Source of the DNA: Bacillota bacterium
Lineage (GTDB): Bacteria; Bacillota; Clostridia; Christensenellales; Aristaeellaceae
NCBI GenBank assembly: GCA_023416585.1
Contig: JAEZHM010000068.1
Coordinates: 62,001-126,000, forward strand
Direction of reading: 5' to 3'
DNA: 64,000 nucleotides
Shown here: in pieces, positions 16,804 to 24,573 of the stretch
How the letters are laid out: each line of letters opens with the position of its first letter
How positions within the stretch are numbered: position 1 is the stretch's first letter
The notes under the pieces: generated by a model
What the model was told of the DNA's origin: nothing
What the model saw: only the letters and a program-made list of their open reading frames with translations
Databases searched by the model: none
Made by a program: the position numbers and the translations under genes

Positions 16804-17864
16804 TTTTCCACCCCCGAAAAAAAGTCCGGCGTGGTTTTAAACAGCCTTGACTCGCCAATGCGGCTTAAAAGCACCACAAACAGCGTTTTGCCTATATTCT
16901 TTTTATCCCGGCCCAATATTTCAAACAACCGGTCCGGATAGTTAAGGTGCACGGAAGACGGCAGATGATGAGCCTGCAAGCATTGAAGTACTGACTCCGC
17001 GGTGCCCTTTTCAGTCAATCCCTTATCTTCCGCCAGGCGGCAAATGATCATCATTCCCACCGCCACCGCTTCTCCGTGGCTCAAGCCCGAATAACTCTGC
17101 AGCGCTTCAATGGCGTGGCCCAGGGTATGGCCGAAATTGAGCAGCATCCGCTCCCCGGTGTCGTGCTCATCCCTGGCAACGATATCCGCTTTGATGGCAA
17201 CGCACCTTGCAATGATATCCTCCATATGATTTCTCAGCGCTTCTCTACCGGGATTTGCAACCAGCAGCCGGAACAGTTCCGCATCCCTAATACAGCCGTA
17301 TTTGACGACTTCTCCCATACCATCATTGAAAACCCTGTCCGGCAGCGTGTGAAGCGTGTCCGGGTCCAATAGCACCAGCCTGGGTTGATAGAAGCTGCCC
17401 ACCAGGTTTTTTCCCTCCGGAAGGTCTACGGCCACCTTGCCGCCAACGGCGCTGTCCACCTGGGCCAGTAATGAGGTCGGAACCTGCACGTAAGGGATGC
17501 CCCTCAAATAGGTGGAAGCAGCAAAGCCTGCAAGGTCGCCGATCACGCCGCCGCCCAGCGCCAGGATGCCGTCACCCCTGCTGATACCCGCCGCGCACAG
17601 GGCGTGATACACTTCTTCCAGCACGGAAAGGGACTTGGTGGCTTCCCCAGGCTTTAAAGTGAGGCGGGTGCTACTAAGTCCGGCCTCCCTTATGGACGCT
17701 TCCACAGCGTCCCCATACAGCGCATTCACATGTTCATCGGTAACGATCATCCATTTGCAAATGGCCGGCAGGTGCTTTTTCAATTCTGCACCTGCCCTTT
17801 TCAGGATACCTCCCTCAAGAAGGATGTCATAACTGTTCTCCGTAAGGTCCACTCTGATTTTCAT
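16791..17864 (-). CDS. aroB: 3-dehydroquinate synthase
   Basis: Second shikimate pathway step: closure of DAHP to 3-dehydroquinate, with NAD+ and a metal ion. The 357-residue protein has the NAD-binding GGGVIGDLAGFAASTYLRG, the VDSAVGGKVAVDLPEGKNLVG active-site stretch (written in two blocks around residue 140) and the zinc ligands in NFGHTLGHAIE. CGGAGG precedes the ATG at 17864 by 7 nt. It starts 35 nt after aroF. Confidence 0.97.
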   Translation of the reverse strand: MKIRVDLTENSYDILLEGGILKRAGAELKKHLPAICKWMIVTDEHVNALYGDAVEASIREAGLSSTRLTLKPGEATKSLSVLEEVYHALCAAGISRGDGILALGGGVIGDLAGFAASTYLRGIPYVQVPTSLLAQVDSAVGGKVAVDLPEGKNLVGSFYQPRLVLLDPDTLHTLPDRVFNDGMGEVVKYGCIRDAELFRLLVANPGREALRNHMEDIIARCVAIKADIVARDEHDTGERMLLNFGHTLGHAIEALQSYSGLSHGEAVAVGMMIICRLAEDKGLTEKGTAESVLQCLQAHHLPSSVHLNYPDRLFEILGRDKKNIGKTLFVVLLSRIGESRLFKTTPDFFSGVEKWLS

Positions 17865-17899
17865 GGGTGCCTCCGTTCTACTGTCCTACGATTGCGTTG

Positions 17900-18913
17900 T
17901 TATAAAATGCGCCCCACGGCAGCGGCAATGGGTTTCAGTTCCTTCATAATGGTATCAAATCCCTCGGGGGTAATGGACTGCTGCCCATCGGACAGCGCGT
18001 GGGCCGGATCGTTGTGTACCTCGATCATCAGCCCGTCGGCGCCGACAGCCACAGCAGCCTTGGCCAGCGGTGATACCATCCACCACTTTCCGGCGGCATG
18101 GCTGGGATCTACAATCACGGGCAGATGGCTTAACTTCTTCACCGCCGGGATAGCGCTCAAATCTATGGTGTTGCGGGTGTACGTTTCAAAAGTGCGGATG
18201 CCCCGCTCGCACAATATTACCTGCTCATTCCCTCCCGCCAGGATATACTCGGCGGACATGAGCCATTCCTCAATGGTAGAGGACAGGCCCCTCTTCAAAA
18301 GGATAGGTTTTCTTGATTTGCCCAGCTGCCTCAAAAGATCAAAGTTCTGCATATTGCGAGCGCCCACCTGGATCACATCCACCATTTCCTCGAACACCTC
18401 AATATCCTGGGGCGACATGATTTCCGACACAATGGGCAGGCCCGTCTGTTTCCTTGCCTCAGCCAGCATGTGCAGGCCGTCATACCTAAGCCCCTGGAAG
18501 GCATAGGGGGAGGTACGGGGCTTGAACGCGCCGCCGCGCAGGAAATGGGCGCCGGAAGCCTTCACCGATCCCGCAATATGCGTAATCTGCTCTTCAGATT
18601 CCACCGAGCAGGGCCCGGCAATGACGGCCAGCTGTTCCCCGCCGATCATATGGCCGCATACGGTGAGCTCCGTATTTTTAGGATGGAACATACGGTTGGC
18701 CTTTTTGAAAGGCTCCAATACGCGCATGATTCTGTCCACGTATGGGTTGGCTTCCAGGTGAGATACATCGATCTTGCTTGTGTCGCCCACCAGGCCCAGG
18801 ATGGTCAAGTCGGTGCCGTACACAGGGCTTACGGAGACGCCCTGTTCCCCGATATCTTTGGAAAGGTTTTGGATCTCCTGCGCAGGGGTACCTTTTTTCA
18901 ATACGATGATCAT
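17900..18913 (-). CDS. aroF: DAHP synthase (type I-beta, with N-terminal regulatory domain)
   Basis: First step of the shikimate pathway: PEP plus erythrose-4-phosphate to DAHP. The 337-residue protein has an N-terminal ferredoxin-like domain of about 70 residues (MIIVLKKGTPAQEIQNL onward), known in this subfamily to bind Phe or Tyr for feedback inhibition, then the barrel with AGPCSVESEEQI, RGGAFKPRTSPYAFQG and VDPSHAAGKWW. It is the first structural gene of the aro operon, with a strong AAAGGAGG site. It lies behind a leader peptide and a terminator (18961-19121), implying attenuation as well as feedback control. Confidence 0.96.
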   Translation of the reverse strand: MIIVLKKGTPAQEIQNLSKDIGEQGVSVSPVYGTDLTILGLVGDTSKIDVSHLEANPYVDRIMRVLEPFKKANRMFHPKNTELTVCGHMIGGEQLAVIAGPCSVESEEQITHIAGSVKASGAHFLRGGAFKPRTSPYAFQGLRYDGLHMLAEARKQTGLPIVSEIMSPQDIEVFEEMVDVIQVGARNMQNFDLLRQLGKSRKPILLKRGLSSTIEEWLMSAEYILAGGNEQVILCERGIRTFETYTRNTIDLSAIPAVKKLSHLPVIVDPSHAAGKWWMVSPLAKAAVAVGADGLMIEVHNDPAHALSDGQQSITPEGFDTIMKELKPIAAAVGRIL

Positions 18914-18960
18914 GGAGAAACCTCCTTTGCGTTATAGCGGTAAGAGAAAAGATATAAGAA

Positions 18961-18985
18961 AAGAGAGCCCGAAAAGAGCTCTCTT
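18961..18985 (-). terminator. Attenuator terminator in the aro operon leader
   Basis: Stem of 10 bp (arms 18961-18970 and 18976-18985, one G-T pair) with a 5-nt loop, followed on the minus strand by a U-rich run (TTCTTATATCTTTTCTCTT). It lies between the leader peptide stop (19005) and the aroF ribosome site (18921-18927), where an attenuator would be expected. Confidence 0.75.
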
Positions 18986-19004
18986 CACATGCATTGTGCC
19001 GCCG

Positions 19005-19121
19005 TTACCGGCGTGAAAAACTCTTCTCCTTAAGGTTTTTTCTGTTGCTCAAATAGCCGAAGCGGCAGCCGCTCCGGCCCATAAACGAGAACAGACCCTT
19101 TGGAGAAGAGTAAATCATCAT
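19005..19121 (-). CDS. 38-aa leader peptide of the aro operon
   Basis: Short reading frame in the mRNA leader of the aromatic operon. GGAGG (19128-19132) lies 6 nt before ATG-ATG, and the frame runs 38 codons to TAA. The peptide starts MMIYSSPKGLFSFMG and holds six aromatic residues (Tyr4, Phe11, Phe13, Phe21, Tyr23, Phe35) but no Trp, fitting a Phe/Tyr sensor. Part of the frame folds as a strong hairpin (GCCGGAGCGG / CCGCTTCGGC). Bases 19102-19111 and 19020-19029 form a perfect 10-bp inverted repeat across the frame. Function as an attenuator peptide is inferred from position, composition and the terminator downstream. I know no named family for it. Confidence 0.75.
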   Translation of the reverse strand: MMIYSSPKGLFSFMGRSGCRFGYLSNRKNLKEKSFSRR

Positions 19122-19153
19122 GAACTGCCTCCAGAATGTTGGGATTTGCGAGC

Positions 19154-19182
19154 ATTATAGCCCAATCATATCTTTCTGTCAA
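19154..19182 (-). promoter_or_regulatory. Promoter of the aro operon
   Basis: Minus-strand TTGACA (19177-19182) and TATAAT (19154-19159) separated by exactly 17 nt: both boxes are perfect sigma-A matches. Transcription would start near 19147 and include the leader peptide. Confidence 0.88.
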
Positions 19183-19209
19183 GGAAAAACAAGGAAAAAG
19201 CAAAATGGC

Positions 19210-20307
19210 TTATGGCGCATTTTTGACTTCAACCCGGTTTATCAGTCCGGAATCAAGCTGCACAGACAGTATGATATCTCCCCCGCCGCCGTTAAATTCA
19301 TAGCGCCTTGAAGCACCCGTTTCGCTGATATTGGTATCTATGCCTGCATAAGCGTTTTGCATTTCTTCTTCTGCCATGCCGGTGGTGACGCCACCGGGAA
19401 GCAAGAGGGAAACATCCCCGCGGCCCATATCGCTGACCACGGTAGTAATCAGGCAGCTGCCGGCCAGCGTAGCTTTGTCGGAATCGTTATACACCCAGGT
19501 GGTCCATTGTTTGCCGTTACGCAGTAGAGTCAACTGCCCAGAGCCATAGGCTTTGATTGCGTTATCCGCGCCTTCCCCCAATACCCATCCGTTTTTTTCA
19601 AACTCCTTTACTGGAGCCGGAAGGGTATAAAGCGCATCGCCATAAGAAATATGAAAAGAAAAGGGGTCATTCCCCAGGCTTGACGGCGTGCGGTAGGAAG
19701 ACGAACCGGAAGCGGAGCTGCCTGAAAGAACCGTGGGATCAGGCGCGGCAGCCATAATCACATTGCGAAGCGATGCGTTTTTAAGCACGCCGGTGGACGA
19801 TTCAAATGTAAATACAGCCTCCTGGTCGTAGTCCAATTGGTAGGTGAAGCGGGAAATATCCTCATCCTCATAGGTAGAGGAAGGGGCTCCATAAGCGTCC
19901 ATTACATCCCTCAAACCTGACATGCCCAGCAGAACACCGCCAGGCAGCACCACTTGCGATGCGGAATCATTAAGCTGCACCGCGGCCAGAACGCATTGAT
20001 CCACTGGGAGTACATCCCAGGAAGTGTTCACCATTTCGGCGGACAGTAAAACACCGTTTTTCTCCCAGTTGGAAGTAACGGTGCGCTGCTCGGGCTTTAG
20101 GAGTTCTTCTTCATTGCCGGTATAGGTCCAACCGGCCTTCATCATTCGATCAAAGGTGCAAGGGAGGGTAATGGATTCCTCGCCGATCAGCACCTGAAAG
20201 CTGTATAAATCATCACTGAGGGGGGCGGCTTCACCGGATGCAGGATTCAAGCAAATAAGGGTTAATAGGGGCAGCCAGCAGATTAGCGAACGAATCGCCT
20301 TCAACAT
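19210..20307 (-). CDS. Exported protein with two tandem copies of an unknown domain
   Basis: Protein of 365 residues with a signal peptide (MLKAIRSLICWLPLLTLICL) and no recognised family. It holds two related domains of about 140 residues: the first starts LYSFQVLIGEESITLPCTFDR, the second DPFSFHISYGDALYTLPAPV. Each then has a GW(T/V) motif, a VVLPGGV/LLLPGGV strand, a GM segment and a Y-E(F)-beta end. The Ser/Thr-rich linker between them is near residue 200. I chose ATG 20307 because the longer frame reads into the dinB terminator region. It is leftward, next after dinB, but a terminator separates them. Confidence 0.65.
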   Translation of the reverse strand: MLKAIRSLICWLPLLTLICLNPASGEAAPLSDDLYSFQVLIGEESITLPCTFDRMMKAGWTYTGNEEELLKPEQRTVTSNWEKNGVLLSAEMVNTSWDVLPVDQCVLAAVQLNDSASQVVLPGGVLLGMSGLRDVMDAYGAPSSTYEDEDISRFTYQLDYDQEAVFTFESSTGVLKNASLRNVIMAAAPDPTVLSGSSASGSSSYRTPSSLGNDPFSFHISYGDALYTLPAPVKEFEKNGWVLGEGADNAIKAYGSGQLTLLRNGKQWTTWVYNDSDKATLAGSCLITTVVSDMGRGDVSLLLPGGVTTGMAEEEMQNAYAGIDTNISETGASRRYEFNGGGGDIILSVQLDSGLINRVEVKNAP

Positions 20308-20370
20308 AACCGGGACATTTCCTTTCTTTCCGAATAGAATCGGAAAACGATAGCTTATTCGACAATGGCA

Positions 20371-20421
20371 AAAAAACTCCTGCTTCTTTTCTGTTTTATT
20401 TTCAGAAATAAAGGAAGCAGG
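20371..20421 (-). terminator. Terminator of dinB
   Basis: Arms CCTGCTTC (20379-20386 on the plus strand) and GAAGCAGG (20414-20421) close an AT-rich loop, and on the minus strand a run of T follows the stem. It lies between the stop of dinB (20445) and the next gene. Confidence 0.75.
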
Positions 20422-20444
20422 GATTTTTCTGCAATAATGGAAAC

Positions 20445-21653
20445 TCAACTCTTTGGGTTTAAAACATCGGAAGACAGCACCGTACCCACGGTCACTGACT
20501 CCCGGCCAAAGCGGCTGCGCACACTGTCGATGGTTGTCTCCAGCTTCATTTGTTTTTCCTGGCGCTTTGCTTCCGATGGAAACAGGCTCACCTGACTTCC
20601 GCCTTCCTCTTTCAGGCAAAGGCTTCCGGCCGTTACCGTCAGCGTGCGGATGGGGGAGTTTGCATTCCAGGAGCGGCACAAAAGAGGAAGCGCGGCGTCA
20701 AACAATTCCCTCGTGGTCGAAACAGCGCCTGGAAGCTGCGTCTGGCGGGAAATGGTTTTTAGTGCAGGGTCCTTGATGTGCAGGGCGATGGATTTGGCCA
20801 TCAGCCCATGTCGGCGCAGTCTTACCCCCACACTGTCGCACAGCATCAAAAGACCCGCCTTCATATCCTCCAGCCCATTAAGGTCTCGGCAGAAGGTGAT
20901 GCCGTTGCCTACGCTTTTTATGGGGTCGCCCTCTCCAGGCCGGAGTACCAGGCTTTCATCCAAGCCGTTGGCCTGCTGCCAGAGGGATTCCCCCCCTACG
21001 CCCAGCAGCCTCTTCAAGTGCTCCGCCGGGGTGTTCGCCAATTCTCCAATGGTAGTGATAAAGTTCTTGCGCAGCACCTGTGCCGCTGCTTTGCCCACAT
21101 ACATCATGGATTCCACCGGCAAAGGATATAGGATACGCTTAAAGTTTTCCCTGGTGATGACAGTGGTGGCATTGGGCTTTTTATAATCCGACCCCATTTT
21201 AGCAAAAAGCTTGTTGAAGGATACGCCTACGGATATGGTGAGCTTTAACTCTTCCCACACCCTAAGCCTAAGCGTGTCTGCAATCTTTTGCCCCGTGCCG
21301 AACAATTGCCGGCTGCCGGTAACATCCAGATAAGATTCATCGATGGAACAGGCCTCCACCTGGTCGGTATACTGGGCGTAGATTTCATTGATTCTTTTGC
21401 AGTATTCCTCATACTTGTCCCCATGCGCAGGAACAAGCACCAGTTGGGGACACTTGCGCTTGGCCTGCCATATGGTCTCCGCTGTCGCAACGCCGTATTT
21501 TTTCGCCAATTCGTTTTTGGCCAATATAATGCCGTGGCGGCTTTCCGGATCACCGCATACCGCCATGGGCACCTTGCGCAGTTCAGGGTGCTCGATGCAT
21601 TCCACCGAAGCGAAGTAGCTGTTGCAATCGCAATGCAGGATGACCCTGTCCAT
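20445..21653 (-). CDS. dinB: DNA polymerase IV (Y-family translesion polymerase)
   Basis: Error-prone polymerase that copies past damaged bases. The 402-residue protein starts ILHCDCNSYFASVECI, where Asp7 region binds metal, and the catalytic acidic pair is in ACSIDESYLDVTG near residue 103. The palm, fingers, thumb (HLKRLLGVGGESLWQQANG) and little-finger regions are all present. GGAGGG precedes the ATG at 21653. A LexA box overlaps its promoter, so it should be induced by DNA damage. Confidence 0.95.
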   Translation of the reverse strand: MDRVILHCDCNSYFASVECIEHPELRKVPMAVCGDPESRHGIILAKNELAKKYGVATAETIWQAKRKCPQLVLVPAHGDKYEEYCKRINEIYAQYTDQVEACSIDESYLDVTGSRQLFGTGQKIADTLRLRVWEELKLTISVGVSFNKLFAKMGSDYKKPNATTVITRENFKRILYPLPVESMMYVGKAAAQVLRKNFITTIGELANTPAEHLKRLLGVGGESLWQQANGLDESLVLRPGEGDPIKSVGNGITFCRDLNGLEDMKAGLLMLCDSVGVRLRRHGLMAKSIALHIKDPALKTISRQTQLPGAVSTTRELFDAALPLLCRSWNANSPIRTLTVTAGSLCLKEEGGSQVSLFPSEAKRQEKQMKLETTIDSVRSRFGRESVTVGTVLSSDVLNPKS

Positions 21654-21672
21654 CCCCAGCCCTCCATCACAA

Positions 21673-21715
21673 GAACATTTGTTCCTATTATATCATGATG
21701 AAATAAGAATGACAA
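21673..21715 (-). promoter_or_regulatory. LexA (SOS) box and promoter of dinB
   Basis: Minus strand: TTGTCA (21710-21715), 17-nt spacer, TATAAT (21687-21692), then GAACAAATGTTC (21673-21684), which matches the Gram-positive LexA box GAAC-N4-GTTC exactly. LexA bound here would block transcription start. Confidence 0.85.
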
Positions 21716-21753
21716 GAGGGAAAACAACGGTAAAAAGGTACGCCGGCGCATCC

Positions 21754-24492
21754 CTAAGTAAGCTGCCTCTTTGCAAGGACCGCAAAGATTCCGCCCTTTT
21801 CCAGCAACTCCAGATAAGTGCCGCTCTCTACAATTCTCCCCTGATCCATGACCAGAATCTTATTACAGCGGTTGACGGTGCTCAGGCGGTGGGCGATGAT
21901 GATGCGTGTGGCTTGAAGGCTGTCCAGGCTTGCGCTTACAACACTTTGGGTCCGATTATCCAGGGCGCTGGTGGCCTCGTCAAAGAAAATGACTTTCGGC
22001 TTGTTGACAATGGCCCGGGCGATCATCAAGCGTTGTTTCTGGCCTCCGGAAATGGTGCCGGCCCCCTCGCTGATGACGGTGAACATGCCCATGGGCATAT
22101 CGCGGATATCCTCCTCCAAGCCGGCCATTTTTGCCGCTTCCCAGGCGTCGTCTATGGTCAAACGGGGATTGGCTCCTATAATATTGCTCAATATGTTCCC
22201 GGTCATAAGCTGCCCATTTTGCAATACCACCCCCAATTGCCTGCGCACAGATCGTACATCCGCTTTCAAAAGATCCTGCCCGTTGTAGAGCACGTTTCCG
22301 ATTTCTGGTTTTTCAAAGCCCAGCAGAATTCGAAGCAGCGTGGATTTTCCGCAGCCGGAGGTTCCTACCAGGGCCACATAATCCCCTTCCTCAATCCTGA
22401 AGGATACATCATCAAGTACAAGAGGTCCATTTTCCTGATATCGAAAGGAAACATGGCTGACCTCGATCGCCCCCGTCACTTCCTTGGGATCAACCTTTGT
22501 ATCATCATCCTCGGGCAGGGCTTCCAGAATAGGCCTTGCCTTTTGATACAAGGGAATAACAAGGTTGGCGCCAATCAATGCATCAGCCAGGGAAACCATG
22601 GACAGAAGGAAAGTAGTAAAAGCCGAATAAAAGCCGATGAACCGGCCGGCCTGCAGCGGGAAAGCACGGGACATTAAAGCATAAAATAGGACCAGGCTGG
22701 ACAAGGCAGGAAAAACAGCATTGAATACAGTCAGGCAATTGGCCGTCATATCGCGGAAGAGGGCCATTCTCCGCTGCTTTTGAAATTCCTGCGCCCAGCG
22801 CGCAAAGGCCATGTTTTCCGCGCCCGCCACCCTAAACTTGGAGATTCCGCCAATCAACTGCATGATCAGGCCGGAGAGGCGGTTGGAACACTCCAATGTC
22901 TTTCGTTCCCAGGCCACCTTACGAAAGCCAAGGTATCCCATGACCAGCACGGCGAACGCCACCATCAGGGCAGCTACCCCAGCCAGCCTGGCATCATAAT
23001 AGAAGAGCAGCACGAAGGTAAAAACGGAAAAGATACCCGAGAGGATAGTACTGAGCGTGGTTCCTGAAAGAATCTTCCTGATCTGGCTTATGCCCATTGC
23101 CCGCATGGCCAGTTCACCTGCTGAAAACTGCTTGAAAAACGGTACAGGCAGGCTGAGCAGTCGGTCCCATACCGCCGCCTGCATTGCGCCGTCCATCTTG
23201 CCCTCCATGCGCATGGACGCAAAGGTGCGCGTCAACTGAAAAAGCATGGCGGCCAGGGCCGAAGCCCCAAGGACACATGCTATTTGCAATAGGCCTCCCC
23301 TGTCCCCCTCGGGAAGTATGCTGTCAAACAAGACGCCTGTGGCCAGAGGAACGGCTGTGCTCAGCAGCCCCCCCAGCACGCCCATGAAAAGGATGAAAAA
23401 CAGGTCACGCTTCCAACAGCTTGCAAGGCCGAAGGATAAAAGATCGCGCAGCATAATTTTTTTATGGCCGAAGGATCGGAACAGAACAACGCCCCAGGGC
23501 TTTACTTCTTTTGCCGTTTTCCCATCTACCTGTACGACGCGGTTCCTGTTGGGATCATGCATGCGATAAGCGCCGGGCGACGAGGGGAGCAGGGCAACCG
23601 GCCTTTCGTCCTCCTTAAGAAAGCCCAATATCGGACCGCTGTCCTGACTATACCACGCGCCTGTCAGGGCCACTTCTCTTGTCCTGATCCGGGAAGCGCG
23701 GGCAATAGCATCCAAGGTGGGACCCAGCGTACCGCCATGATCATCCGCAATTGGCGGCAACACGATCTCAATGCCCATGTACCGTCCCACCAGGCGGCAG
23801 GCATCCAGCAGCGGGCTGGCGCTTTGATCAAAAAATCCGTCCTGCTTCCCGGCCTGATGCACGGCGGCAAGCTTTAAAACGGCATTGTCAATCATACTCC
23901 TGCCGCTATCCCTCTTTTTTTGCAGGCGGATTGCCTCGGCTTCCTTTTGATGGTGATATTGCGCCGCCAGCGAACGAAAAAGCGCGCTGTGGATCGATTC
24001 CCGCAGGGGGGCCTCCATAAGATACGCCTCGGGATCTGGCAGGACAGCGGGGGGGAAAGCATCCACGCCATCCGTCCCGTCGTCGGAAAAATGGACAAAG
24101 TCCATTGACCGAGCTCGCCCAGCCTTTGCCAAGCGGTTGAGCCATAGGTCCGTCAAGCACACCGCTTCCCCAGCTTGCTCCGATCCCCGTGTCCGGCTAA
24201 ACCGCTTCACATCCATCCGATATGCAATCGAGCCGGATGTTCCTGCAGCCAGCAAGGCCATTTTGTTTTCACCATCTACGGAGGTCATGCCAAAAAGCAG
24301 CTCGCCAGGGTCCGCATCAAACAAAAAGGCCCTGGCGCAGGGCAGGTGCTCCTGATCCAGTAAAGCCAGGAAGATGGCAATTTTCTCCGGCCCGGTCATC
24401 CAGACGGCTTCCGGGTCATCCAGCAGCAATGGGCTTTTACCCTCCAGCGCAATGGCCGCGCCCTCTTTGAAAAACAAGTCTTCGATGCGCAT
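21754..24492 (-). CDS. NHLP-type bacteriocin export ABC transporter, permease/ATPase without peptidase
   Basis: Large fused ABC half-transporter of 912 residues. The first ~300 residues are a soluble domain lacking the C39 catalytic motif, as in the second ABC protein of NHLP/NHLM export systems. Five or six membrane helices follow (about 360-640), then the ATPase: Walker A VGTSGCGKSTLLRILLG near 705, signature TISGGQKQRLMIARAI near 812 and Walker B VIFFDEATSALD near 833. It probably pairs with the C39 transporter just upstream (81-nt gap) to export the modified peptide. The family match is by layout and context; the cargo is inferred. Confidence 0.9.
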   Translation of the reverse strand: MRIEDLFFKEGAAIALEGKSPLLLDDPEAVWMTGPEKIAIFLALLDQEHLPCARAFLFDADPGELLFGMTSVDGENKMALLAAGTSGSIAYRMDVKRFSRTRGSEQAGEAVCLTDLWLNRLAKAGRARSMDFVHFSDDGTDGVDAFPPAVLPDPEAYLMEAPLRESIHSALFRSLAAQYHHQKEAEAIRLQKKRDSGRSMIDNAVLKLAAVHQAGKQDGFFDQSASPLLDACRLVGRYMGIEIVLPPIADDHGGTLGPTLDAIARASRIRTREVALTGAWYSQDSGPILGFLKEDERPVALLPSSPGAYRMHDPNRNRVVQVDGKTAKEVKPWGVVLFRSFGHKKIMLRDLLSFGLASCWKRDLFFILFMGVLGGLLSTAVPLATGVLFDSILPEGDRGGLLQIACVLGASALAAMLFQLTRTFASMRMEGKMDGAMQAAVWDRLLSLPVPFFKQFSAGELAMRAMGISQIRKILSGTTLSTILSGIFSVFTFVLLFYYDARLAGVAALMVAFAVLVMGYLGFRKVAWERKTLECSNRLSGLIMQLIGGISKFRVAGAENMAFARWAQEFQKQRRMALFRDMTANCLTVFNAVFPALSSLVLFYALMSRAFPLQAGRFIGFYSAFTTFLLSMVSLADALIGANLVIPLYQKARPILEALPEDDDTKVDPKEVTGAIEVSHVSFRYQENGPLVLDDVSFRIEEGDYVALVGTSGCGKSTLLRILLGFEKPEIGNVLYNGQDLLKADVRSVRRQLGVVLQNGQLMTGNILSNIIGANPRLTIDDAWEAAKMAGLEEDIRDMPMGMFTVISEGAGTISGGQKQRLMIARAIVNKPKVIFFDEATSALDNRTQSVVSASLDSLQATRIIIAHRLSTVNRCNKILVMDQGRIVESGTYLELLEKGGIFAVLAKRQLT

Positions 24493-24573
24493 GTTCCACC
24501 TGCCCCATTTCTTCCGGAAGATACTGTTTTACGGGGAGTCCTCCTCAGGCACCCCGGATGAACCACGCGGGAC

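Noticed and set aside
18914..19200. T-box leader for the aro operon
   Set aside because: No GGTGG-ACCGCGG-type box is present; the leader peptide and terminator explain the region better.
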